NCBI RefSeq assembly: GCF_003073045.1
Contig: NC_037592.1
Span: 1,523,371 to 1,587,370 of the forward strand
Reading direction: 5' to 3'
DNA length: 64,000 nt
Origin: Pomacea canaliculata
Lineage: Eukaryota; Mollusca; Gastropoda; Architaenioglossa; Ampullariidae
Below are positions 34,371 to 45,754 of this stretch, piece by piece. Under the pieces are notes generated by a model. The model saw only the letters and a program-made list of their open reading frames with translations, was not told the DNA's origin and searched no databases. The position numbers and the translations under genes were made by a program. Every line of letters begins with the position of its first letter. Positions within the stretch are counted from its first letter, which is position 1.

Positions 34371-37300
34371 GCATACCATAATACATTAGAATTATTGCGT
34401 TGTGGCGCAGACAAAACTTTTCAATCTGCTGTACAACAAGGGCTGTAACTCTTAGGAGACTTTTTATGGCGCCAGTATTTTATTTTTACTATTTGGAAGG
34501 CGAATAAAATGGAAGCGAAGAAAGCAAATGTACGTAAATATAAACTGTTTTGAAAAAGCTGCTAGGGCAGTTAGGGGTTCTAAAAGTCAACACATGTAAG
34601 CCACATAAATCAGGTTTGAGGGACTGAAATGATGGTAGAGACAATTTAATCCATCGAATATAATAAGTAAACCTTACATAAGCAAACCTGGCCACTTGTA
34701 CGGCTCCAAGAGGGTATATGGTTCATTCGTAATTAGTGAGCTATCAGACAGTTACATTGGTTTTGCAAGATCTCTACAATGAGGAAGTCAGTGTTGTCAA
34801 AACAAGATAACCTGGACACCAACTGTCAATTCAGATAGCAGTGCTGACAGAATCACATTGTGAAGGTGTATAATTCCTTTGGTAATGGCCTTATCTGCCA
34901 TAGGTTTCAATATTAATAGGACTGTATAAACAACCAAAACAAAGAGAAATAGCCATTGATTTACATAAAATCCTTGCCTTTGTAATTTTTACAGAAGCAA
35001 AACCCAAGAGCAATGAATATTTTGGGTCATATAGTAATGGTTGTTAGAAGGCAATCATTCTGCAGCTGATGATGAAGCATACAGACTTAAACTGTGCATC
35101 ACATTTTCATGCAGTTCTTTTATATGTAGCACACATTCTCACTGATAAAAAATTCAGCATACTTTCGCAATTCCAACAGGTAGAATCAGCCTCAAATATG
35201 ACAAATAAAATACACAAATGACCAGTAATTATACCACTTAATGGGATCATTTAGCACCAAGTCAGCAGGAAACCTGATTGTACCATTTTTTTCTTATATA
35301 TTCTAAGTACATACGTAATAGATATATATTCCACATTTCATCATAAATTCCCCTGCTCCTCTTAAATTCACCTTTTGTGCAAGGACTGTCAGGGAAATAA
35401 AGCTACTAATGTTGTCGTATACATAACAGAATGTCTGAAAATGACAGCACCCATAACTGTACATATAATCAGCAATATTGAATGTCATTGTAGTGTTTAC
35501 CAGTAAGTTGAAATCTCAAACACAATTGGGGTATTGATTTTGTGCAACCACCCACTGTTAACATGCATGTAACCAGCAGTTATATGGTGTTGATATTGAC
35601 CAGATGGCCTCCCAAAAATTAAATAAAATTATTATTATCACACACACACAGAGTACAGCAATATTGAAAACAATACCAGAAACCTGATGTTTTAAAAATT
35701 ACATTTTCTTCAAAGCTGGTCATTCTGAAAGGTTCCATGGCAAGTAATTATACACAGTCATGCCTTAACAATTGTTTGGACACAACTAAGTGACAGGCAA
35801 CTTCTTATGTAATCCTTTACCATTCATAGTAACAAAAAGGATCTGCTTGTGTCTACATGTGTCAAAATTATCTCATATGTAAACATTTTTGATATCACTT
35901 TCAAGGATGTTATAATTTTATAACTGCATGCTTTAAATACATTGTTAAATCTTTTAGAAGAAGATTAAGTATACTGATAGCCATACAATATTTGAACTGT
36001 TATGACAATGGGATCATGCAGATAATACTAACAAACTGACAATCTCTTTAAAAATGCACACAAATGATTTTATTTTCAAATGAACCGAGTAATCCTGATT
36101 AAGTATAGTTGCAAGTAGGTGCTTTAATCATCTCTGCTACTTGTGTTCAATGATATATGCATTATTCTCAATTGCTCTTATTATTCTCAACTGTTTTTAC
36201 TTAGAGTGGGAAACAGAATATGAAATTAAGGATGTTTTAATGTTGCCCTTAGATGCTGCTCTGTACACACTTAACATGTAGACTGTTGTGATACTGATTA
36301 ATGCATAAAACATTAACAGAGTACTCAGAGCTACAGAATAAATAAAAATGAAGTTAAACTTGATACAATATGTGACTTATTTTATTGAAGAGATTACCTG
36401 TGCTAGGTAAAAATATTTGCAATGTGGTTCTCTTATTATTTGTTCACAAAAATACATTGTGATCTGTTTCAATACATTTCTTTGTGTAAAAGAACACTGA
36501 GAAAAAAAAAAGTAATTACCTAGACCATACTTTTCTAATTGATGCTAATTTCCTTCCTTAGAAAAGTGGTATTTATGAGTTTTTTTACATGCACCGATGC
36601 TGTCATAAATAGTCAAAGCATGAATAATATAAATGTGTTACAATATCACAGTATGGACTGCAAGAAATTCAAGCTGTTTGCACACTTTTCACTGGACGTT
36701 TGCACTTTTATGCTCTATTAAGGTGGCAAAAACAATGGGCAACTGTACGTGATACTCGCCCCCAACAATGAAAAAAGGACATTTACAGTTGATAAAACCC
36801 TTTTTCCAAAGATATATCATTGCTTCTATTAGTAAAAAAGAGTACCTTAAGAAGAAATGTATTTTGAGGCAATTCCTTGTAACTTATCTGAGTCATGCAG
36901 CTACGTGTACATGTTTTCACTTGTTTTCAGACAGGAAAACTGCTTTATCTGGTTACAATGAAAACTGCCATGGATAAAATATTATGCATAGATGCATAAT
37001 ATTATTATGAAGGCATTTGTACCAAACAATATCCAGTTTATCAGAACTTTTCTTAAGATATTCAACAGTATTAATGAAGGTGAAATCGCACAGATTAACA
37101 TAACTCTGTATTCACTGTGGTAATGTCAGACTTTGGGTATTGCGACATTTTCCAGAGTGACCATCCTTTAGCTGCACGAAGAACAACAAAAACTTTTTTT
37201 CTGTTAGACTTAGCTAAATTGAGAAGCTCAATGCTGCTTTCTACCATCAAGGCCATCCTAGTACCCTAGTGTATTATAGATAGTACCTATAGTAAGAGAT

Positions 37301-37900
37301 ATATATATATGAAACACCTTACGAACAATAAAAGTAAAAGTCAGTTTTTCGAAAGGCGTCCAAATAATAAAAGCAAAAGTGAAGGCAGCAAATGTCCTGT
37401 GAATCATTAATATACACAATTCTGAGATAAGAGTCAGTGGGATTTCATACTGAAGAGACTTTTTTAATTCTAGTGAAATAAGAGACTATATATATTTATC
37501 ATATGTTATTTCAAGACTTTGTGTGTTTTCTTATTTGACTTAATGCACTTACCACCCTATTCCTAAGGTCAAATTTCACTATAACTAGATGCTAAGACAC
37601 ATCTAAGTGTGCTTTTTTTTTACAAGCACAAACTCATATGAGACATTGCTAGTTCCCTCTGACTTTCTTCTATGTATAGGGGTATGTAGGGCACCCGCTT
37701 ATGGCAAGTGCATTGGTGCACTTTAAAATTCTTTCTTCTTATATGTTTTTTTCGTGTGCACTCTCTTGCTCGCACAGTCTTTTTTCTTCTGCAATCGAGG
37801 CGCATCTTCCAAGTTTGTGCAGTTTCCACTTATTTAGCAGTGATATTAAGCGCTGTACGACGGCTCCAGGAATTGCGGTACTCCTAACACTGAGTTAGGT
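34371..37900. other. Interior of the long-TIR element, left half
   Basis: AT-rich with no frame above 70 codons and no recognisable protein. Nothing else supported. Confidence 0.5.
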
Positions 37901-37904
37901 CTTT

Positions 37905-38650
37905 CCTGCAAGATGCACTTCAGGACCACCACATCTTTGTGTCCATCGGAGGGAGCCCGCTACTTAACCAATGCTTTGCGACGAGATCGGTCTGATGTCC
38001 AGTAACAACACCAAATTACAGGATCTGACCTACAAGCTCACTACCACCGCGAACGCTTATAAGAAGCAAAGCAGCACGGACAAGAGCAAAGTCATGGTGA
38101 ACACCACGTGGGTCTGGTAGTATAGAGTGAAGATCCACACGAACGGAGTTTAACTAAAGAAGGCTCAGACCCAGACGCGATTAATTCCAGTGATGATAGC
38201 TGTGCGCCGGGCATTCGGCTCACGATCGGAGTAACGATGGCCAGGCTCACCAGTTTATAGGCAGCAGAAATCAGCTTTGGCACCATATTTAAGCTATGAA
38301 AGTCCCTAGTTGTCTCTATTGCGATGTATGGCGTGCACATTTCTCATCAAGTCCGTGCGACGGATCCAGGCGTTCAAATAAAGTGCTTTAGGGGACTCCT
38401 CCGAAATCTCCGACAGAGAACACAACAAATGAATTAGTCCGTTGCGCAGTCACCACAAACCACTTTTCACCACCATCAAATGATGGAGCTGACATGGTTG
38501 ATTCTTGGCATGACATTGCCAAAGACGCTCGTACAATGTATGCAGATGGCAGTCATCGTCGAGAAAAAACCAAAGAATCGCTTGGCGACGCGAATGAGTT
38601 AATTTTGATTGTCCACCCACGGGATCGGAAGCGTTGGGAGACTTCGCCGC
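37905..38650 (+). mobile_element. Strongly decayed LINE reverse-transcriptase relic (RTE-like)
   Basis: Across several frames the plus strand gives LMSSNNTKLQDLTYKLTTTA, then NAYKKQSSTDKSKVMVNTTW, MARLTSL, ISFGTIFKL, KSLVVSIAMYGV and ISDREHNK. These match, in order, the segments after the catalytic strand of RTE-type reverse transcriptases (NNTELQDLT, STDKSKVMVN, ISFATKY, KSLVVSILLYGCETW, EHKTNE). Multiple stops and frame changes show an old insertion within the long-TIR element. Confidence 0.65.
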
Positions 38651-39109
38651 TGATACGTCTCATTGTATACCCGACGAGAGGAACTGGTAGGTCTCCTACG
38701 AGTGGGCTTGCTTGCTCCAAGTTGGGCAAGTTCCAATGAATCGAATGATGATGTTGATGATTAAGAGAACCAGTCCGAGTACTGACAGATGTCCTGTCAT
38801 CAATTGAGCATAAGACCAACATATAAGACTATCCTAAGTGTGGTTGCCACCAAGATGGACCACTAGGCCTGGTTTGCAGTTAGGGTCTTGAAAACAAGTA
38901 AAGCACCGTTGTAAGTGTGCAGATAGCTTGGTCTGAATAGTCATTATGCAACATGAGACTAAGACGCGTGCCTCATTTTCAACACTTTTCGTGGTAACCC
39001 AATAATCTTTTCTCAGCACAACAAAGCGATGTCAACCGGTCTGGTTTGGCGGTGTTACCGGTACTACGTCACACTTTGATATCGTCCGTCAGGGTACCAT
39101 GGACGGTGG

Positions 39110-39990
39110 TCAAAACTGATCGGGTAGGGTAGACAGAAAAATACTTGCTGGGTATAACAGACTTGCCATACCATGCAAAACTGACATGCAGCTGATCAAG
39201 GCAGACCTCAGAAATGAGCCTGGTGAGTCGATGCATCTATATCCATATGTCCACCCTCCCTCGACAACCTGTTCTGGAGGAGAAGCTTGACAGGGCGCAT
39301 TTTGATACCAGTGAAGGATGAATAAATTAAATGCTAAAAAGTAGACTGCAAAGCTAAAGATCATTGTCGCGCTGACCATCCGTCTCCGGACCTTAACTCT
39401 CATGGACCTGTTCTGATACTTTTTTTCTCATAGTCCTGATTTCATCCACCTATGCTTTGTGTGCATACGTGCATGATGGTGACTTTGTGAGGCACTAGAC
39501 TGTGTCTTACATGATACTTTGTTACATCCATTACGGTTTTAACTGGAGCTCACGTATCACTGTGGGCTAACTATTTTTTTCTGACAGCAGTGGAGCGACT
39601 ATAGTGTGGTTTGAACATGTAATCCATAACAATACTGACGAGTTTATCTTCCTTCAAGGTATTTTCGAATACAGTCGACGATTATGCATGAAAAAAAGAG
39701 GAATAACGTGCTGACGAATGTACAAGAATGGACTGGCCACACTGACAGAACTTTGCTCGCGATCACTGCCACTTTAACACAAACCTGATTAAGTGGCGAG
39801 GCTTAAGCTTCTTAGCAGTGGCATGTATATCCAGCACCACTTGCCATGAGCTGCCATCAGGCAAGCGATAGACGAGATTGATCATGATGTGAATAGGAGG
39901 CTTCGTGCGTGTCTTACATATTTGTTGTGACAATTCGACGTATAAATCGGAACAAAATGCACGTGTCATAAAACGTCAACTCTCATGACA
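39110..39990 (-). pseudogene. Possible rhodopsin-class GPCR relic (low confidence)
   Basis: Open frame 39403-39110 has two hydrophobic segments: MVSATMIFSFAVYFLAFNLF after a basic stretch (RVKVRRR), and LHGMASLLYPASIFLSTLP at the end. The pattern recalls transmembrane helices 6 and 7 of peptide or nucleotide-type receptors (basic loop then FxxCxxPF, and SLLxPxIxFLST). Upstream on the same strand, about 39780-39650, another hydrophobic stretch (FVSTLFLFFSCIIVDCIRKY) occurs in a different frame. No NPxxY or DRY motif is intact. The segment may be an unrelated hydrophobic frame. Confidence 0.2.
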
Positions 39991-40100
39991 AATTTAAATG
40001 TAATGTTAGCCGTTGCACCTATCCAGCACGTGTACGACGGTCAAAAACTTGTATATATTAGGCAAGCGATAGATAGGTAAGAATGATGCAACGAGCTGTG

Positions 40101-40414
40101 ACAGTATAAGGTGACCAGACGTCCCGCATTAGGCGGGACAGTCTCGCTTTTGTCTTCGTGTCTCGCCTGCTCATCGGGCAGGACGCCCAATTAATGTCCC
40201 GCTTTCTGGCTTTCTGGCAAGTCCATCAAATGTCCCGCTTGTCTTTACAAATCCGAATACCGTACGCTAATTCGCTTCCGGAAAAGTCAGAGGAAAGGCC
40301 CCCCACAGCGCCCCCCCTCCCTTACACTTTTTTCGGCGTTCTTTGACGGTGACGACACCATCATCGGCACGTGTCCCGCTTTCGCCCCCGAAACGTCTGG
40401 TCACCTTACAGTAT
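40101..40414. mobile_element. Second hAT-type MITE copy, nested in the long-TIR element
   Basis: A 300-bp element (40108-40407) has ends AAGGTGACCAGACGTCCCGC and AAACGTCTGGTCACCTT. Inner sequence is shared, inverted, with the 25418-25624 copy: the CCGATGATGGTGTCGTCACC block and the AGCGGGACATT/CCCGCCCGATGAGCAG block. ACAGTAT flanks both sides (40101-40107, 40408-40414). It contains extra internal sequence (about 40255-40320) absent from the other copy. Confidence 0.88.
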
Positions 40415-43400
40415 AAACTGCAACATGTAACACGAGCTATATAGCAGAACAAACTGCAATGTAACACTCTGTTGGTGTACTTAGGGCTTGCTTTATTGTT
40501 GTAGACTGCAGACAGTAGTACGACTCCCAAAGCTGTCCTTTCACTCGCCTTCTGCGCACGTAACAGCCAACCTTGACCTGCTTGGCCTATTGTTACATAC
40601 CAAGGTCATGACAGGCAGTGCAGGATGGGGGTTGTACACACACCATTAGGACAGGCATACACAAGACACTACAAACTGTAACAACACGCTGTGTGATGTA
40701 CAAATAAAAGTACATTGTCGCGCTTACAGTAATGGAGTGCTATGCCAGAGAAACGATTTAAGCGCCCGCACGCAATCTCCACTCCAAAGAATACATTCCC
40801 ATCACAGGAAGACATTCAAATTTTGGTTTTCATGGTATTGCTTTGTTTTTATTAAATCCCCGATAGTGAAATCAACATAATCTTTCAAATGACATATCTT
40901 ATATTACCTTACAATAGTGCATTCATTTGATTCTAAATAGATTGAACAAACATAACAACTATACTTATACCAGCCATAGAAAGACAGAACACATACAGCA
41001 TTCCAAATCATCACAGCAATAGATCATTATATGCATTTCTTAGCTCAAGGAAAATATTTTGTGCCCAGTCAGTTCTGGATACTTCGGTTGAAATACAAAA
41101 GAAGGCTAAATATACTTATACAAGGCTTGCCTACAGCTCTGTTGCAACATATTTTTATCACACCTTAAGATATATATATATGTGTGATGTAACCATTCAG
41201 TACTTTCATCTGTCTTCTCCAAAATAAAAAAAAGCAGCTAGAATAGGAAATAATAATTATCATCATTTAATTTCAGTATAATTATTTTCATACAGCTAAC
41301 CCCATGAAGAAAAAGAATACTGTGTCACAGACAATACCAATAACATACAATCAATGTCAGTTTATTTGTGTACGGCAATGTACTACACTAAATTAACCTA
41401 CTCAGTGATGATTTGGTGACAGATTTTGGTATTGCTTGGCAGTGATTATTGATGAAGTCCCTGAAACTGTCATTTGTATTAAACACACTGAACCTTGCAT
41501 ACTGCAGCCCTAGTTCACATTTTGTGTATGTCCAAAGTTGGTATCCATTGAGATGACAGACCGTTTAGGTTTCCTCCATAATATATGTGCAAATAAAAGC
41601 TTAAAATTGCAATCTTGATAGAATAATAATAACGGTATCAATAAAGTACCATTTCTTGTTACATGCATGCATTCATGATGCACACTTATAGAAACTCATA
41701 AACACATGCCCCCACATACCTAAACACACACACACATGGAGGAGAAAAGATAAGTTTCAATAGGTGAAGCTGAAGGCAGTCAGTTTAGGATTCTAGCAAA
41801 TATATATTGACAGAAGTCTGGTTAGAAGAATGCAAAGCCAGAGAGAGAATAAATGAGAGAAGACAGCCTGTAGATGTGAACTGATTTGAAAATCAGTTCC
41901 TGTGGCATTGAAGATACTATTGGAAATTATCTCGTGGTTTAAACAGTCATATGTTATATTTTAATTTTAATGGGTTCATGCTCCTCATGCTGAATGATTA
42001 TGAGTTTATTGTGTTCTGAGAATGTAAAGACCCTTGAGGTTCCAGAACTCTTTTAGGTAAATCACACTTGAATCTTATCCAACTTTCCATTGTCTTTGAT
42101 AACACCAATAGTACCATAATGAATTATCCTTTTTCTTCTACTTCTACACATTGTTGATTGCAGAGACAAATCTGCCAACTGAAAAAAGTACCTCTAACCA
42201 ATAACTGTTGAACCCTACAATTCAATGAAAAATCATCGAAATAGCTGAGTTGTCCAATTTTTCATTTGGTCTGATAAGTGCTTATAAAATACTTTGCAAA
42301 CTACAATTACAACAGCATTTCGCAAATGAAAATATATATTTAGAATGTCTACAGACTCTTAGAATATGCTGTAGATCTCAGTGAGAGTGACAGAAAGCAG
42401 CTGGATCCAATCACAAAATTGAGCAGACAATAGAATGCAGATGATGTGAAAATCCTTTTGCTTCAGAAAAATTAGTCCCCAGTCTCCCTTTGTTGCTGTT
42501 AGTATCAACATGAACTAGGAGTTTCGCCAAACACAAACTTCACCTTATCAGGTTGCCAACCATACTCAGAAAGACAATGCAGTGGTATCTCAGCACTTTA
42601 ACTGCTCAGAAATAAAATATTTTGGTCCTTGATAAATACTATGATAAATTCTGTTTTGGTGCTCAACCACTTGCTTGGCACTCAACCATGCTTAACTATG
42701 GTGCTTAAAAAGCATCCCTTTGTGTGCATTGATTTAAAGCAATAAGCATATTCCCTGGTGTTCATGATATTGTGCTTTTTGAAAATTATATATATATACA
42801 TACAAACAACACATATACATATAGTCATTATATATGGACTACAAAACATTATTAAGTGTTAAATGTGAAAAATAGGAAAACAGTAAGAATAACTGTTAAA
42901 TAAAAAGGAACAGTGAAAAGTATAAGAATTATATACATGTTCTTAAAAAATAGTCATTAGTATGGCTATCGACAATATCAACAGCACTAAAACAAAGCTA
43001 TTAAGGCAGATGATATTGCAAAAATAGTAAACGATACAAAAAAAAGTATTCAGTTTTATATTTATAATACTGTAGGGATCAAATTGCATGTTTGAAGAAA
43101 ACATTTAATAGGTCTGTCTTGTATATATGCCATACTATACATTGTTATGAGAAATGCGACAGCTATGCTATTGTAGCCAAAACATATTCAATGCATTTAT
43201 ATTATTTCTGAGTGTGGGTGTTGGGTGGGGCCTGGGTGCTAGGCAATCGGATATGACCATCTCTAGGGTGACAATTGTTGTGGAGTGTCGAAGCATCACT
43301 GTATTTTAAAAGAATAAGACACATATATATATATAGTAATAATATAAGCAGCATATGCCTCTCTCCTAAAATATGGATAGACGTGACAAAACAATTACTG

Positions 43401-43650
43401 CATCTACTCACCAAACTGAATAGATAACAGAGTGCAGGAAATTTTCCAAGATTAAAATTCATGCCATATATTATCACATATTTTAAAAATGTAAATCATG
43501 TAGTATTTAAGTTTTAACTGTGTGAGAAAATTGGTGAACGAATAGTGTGTTAATGTTATTAGAAGACATTCAAAGCATTTACAGTATTTCCTATACTTGG
43601 GAGGTTGGGGGTGGGGGGGGTACAGGCAATCGAACAATCCCTAGTATCAA
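40415..43650. other. Interior of the long-TIR element, right half
   Basis: AT-rich, with short TA runs (about 41170 and 42788). I found no gene. Confidence 0.5.
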
Positions 43651-43651
43651 T

Positions 43652-44503
43652 TGCTAGTGAATTCAAGCTGACGGAGAAACAATTGCGTTAAAATAAGATA
43701 ATCCCAATAGGACTCAATAAATAACATAAGAAAACGCCTGAAGTAATTATTCCGTACTATTTCTGTGTGACCCACGCATTTTTTATTCCATAGTTACTGA
43801 CCCAAGTATTTAAGTAATTTCATTCAGATCTATTTTCTTAACTTATGTATGCTATTGAATTACAGCTGACGGAGGAAAATAATTGCACTTATGATTAAAC
43901 ACGTTTCGAAAGGTCCTTTGAAAGAGCATTTAAGCAGATATAATATATATCGTTCGCTGCCTCAGTTTACAGCAGACGACGCAATGTTGTTATGAACCCT
44001 GCATTTGTTTTGGTTGTTGTTGTTTTTTTTTTTGGGGGGGGGGATGGCAGACGTGATTTTATTAAGATACATTTTCTCTACTTACTATATATATGATGCC
44101 TATAATAGCGAATTCCTATGACAAGAGAGAGGAGAAATATAAACATTCCCGATATCGTGAATGTGAAACCGGAAGTTCGACTTCAACGTTTAAGTATCGA
44201 TGAATTTTTATTTAGAAAATTTGTGTTTACCACGTCTCCACCTCCACAAAATTACAATAAAACATGAACACGACTATGTCAAACAAAAATGACAAGGTCT
44301 ATGCAGCATCGACTGAATGGCAAAAGGCCACAAAGCGAGTCGCCACATTGGACATAACCTAGCATAGCTGTGCACTGTGATTGGTTTGAGTCTGGAGTAT
44401 GGCAACATACACTCTGACCGTGGGCCGATGTCTTGTGGTCACTCGGCCACTCTGGCGGTACTCTCACCGTACTGAGTGGGGATACACCCAGGCGGATAAG
44501 GTG
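43652..44503 (-). repeat. Right terminal inverted repeat of the ~11-kb element
   Basis: Reverse-complement partner of 33521-34370. Differences are mainly single bases and the length of the C/A homopolymer tract near 44020-44043. Confidence 0.85.
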
Positions 44504-45200
44504 CAGACAGATGGTATTTGATTGCCAGCTTAAATGAGATGCAAACACAACATGTTCTTAACGGTGGCCGGCAAAGACTTTGCCATCTTGGCAAGCCGAG
44601 CAGTTTTCCGGTCACAAAACAATGTTAGTTGTTTTTATGTCCTTCCTTGAAAGTCTTTTATTTGTTTCCGTTGTGTGGTGGTCCAGAGTCTGTCCATGGT
44701 AACAACAGTTTGAACACCTTGTCAGTGTGTGTTCTCAGGTAATTAGTGTCAGGGATTTAGCTTACCTGTGTGATCAGCAAGTAGTCAGAGAGGCGTCCTG
44801 CACTTTGTCCACAACATGGACTGGCAGGAGGATTTGGTCGTCTGATGGCGAGTTTGAGTGCGGGGCTGTAGGCAGAGCTTTGGTTTAACTGCCCTTGACG
44901 ACTATCATAACGGCTATCACACCTGGATAGTTTGTCTCCCTCGATTGCTCAGTTTGAGGGAGTTAAAAACAACCAGTAACTACAAAGCTCAAATATTTTT
45001 CGAATTAAAAATAACAAAAACATATGCGTTTTCAAGTATTTGGGTCGAAAATGATGAGGGGAAAAAACAAGTTAGAGTGGGTTTCGAACCAAGCAAAATA
45101 CAAAAAAAAAAAATGTATGTTAATGACACATAGTATTTGAACTATGCACAAACAGTCTTCACATCCGTAAAGAATTAAAGCAAGACGATTGGCTTCTTTT
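44504..45200. other. Spacer; possible tRNA-like B-box only
   Basis: GGTTCGAAACC occurs on the minus strand at about 45080-45090 and matches a pol III B-box. I found no matching A-box or cloverleaf, so no tRNA or SINE is called. Confidence 0.3.
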
Positions 45201-45205
45201 TGTCC

Positions 45206-45211
45206 TTTATT
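45206..45211 (-). terminator. Candidate polyadenylation signal for the acidic repeat-protein gene
   Basis: TTTATT on the plus strand reads AATAAA on the minus strand, about 545 bases past the stop at 45755. Confidence 0.3.
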
Positions 45212-45754
45212 CCTCATTATATAATTCTCAAGCTAGCAAATAAAAAAAGTGAGAAAAAGACCCGGATGATTGTAATGAATAAGAGCAACTGCTGAGCGTT
45301 GTCCTCTGTGAGGCCAGACACAAGGTTGCAACAACCACCGACATCATGGCACAATGCAACAGCTTCTCTGGCACTGACACTGGCACTGACACTGACACTG
45401 ACAGCAGTCGTGAAATGACAGTACAAACAACTACTCATAACACACAATGTAAACAACAGATAAACTGGCACTCACGGTCAAAATACACGCTGACACCGAA
45501 CTTACAACAAATACATTGAGATAATATACACACACACCTACGGACACAATGCAAGGACAGGATCACCTTTGTCTGATGTCACCCAACATCTAGATAACTA
45601 CAGGACGATGCACTACGAGCATATAGTTCCATCATGAAGACTGCAGCCAATGTTGAAGACACGGAAGACACACAATGTTAATTAGCTGCATTAATTACTC
45701 TTGTGACGTCACCAGTGGGCCCTCGTTAGCTCGCTCGTATCTCGAGACACTGTA

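Larger units (their letters stand above)
33521..44503. mobile_element. ~11-kb element bounded by ~850-bp terminal inverted repeats
   Basis: The left end (33521) begins CACCTTATCCGCCTGGGTGT. The right end (44503) read on the minus strand begins with the same sequence. The arms match nearly base for base, with scattered differences, inward to the GCTTGAATTC region at about 34367 (left) and 43655 (right). Both arms therefore encode the same short pseudo-peptide. CAGACAG precedes the left end and follows the right end, a possible 7-bp target duplication, although the left copy sits in an ACAG microsatellite. The interior is AT-rich. No transposase, integrase or polymerase gene was recognised. It carries a nested MITE, a LINE relic and a possible receptor relic. 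Candidates are a non-autonomous long-TIR DNA transposon, a fold-back element or a locally inverted duplication. Confidence 0.8.

Noticed and set aside
33521..44503. Polinton/Maverick or other large virus-like transposon
   Set aside because: No polymerase B, integrase, ATPase or capsid-like frame is present, the termini do not match that type, and the interior is AT-rich relic sequence.
45032..45133. Possible tRNA or SINE on the minus strand around the B-box GGTTCGAAACC
   Set aside because: No A-box at the right distance and no cloverleaf pairing that I could draw.
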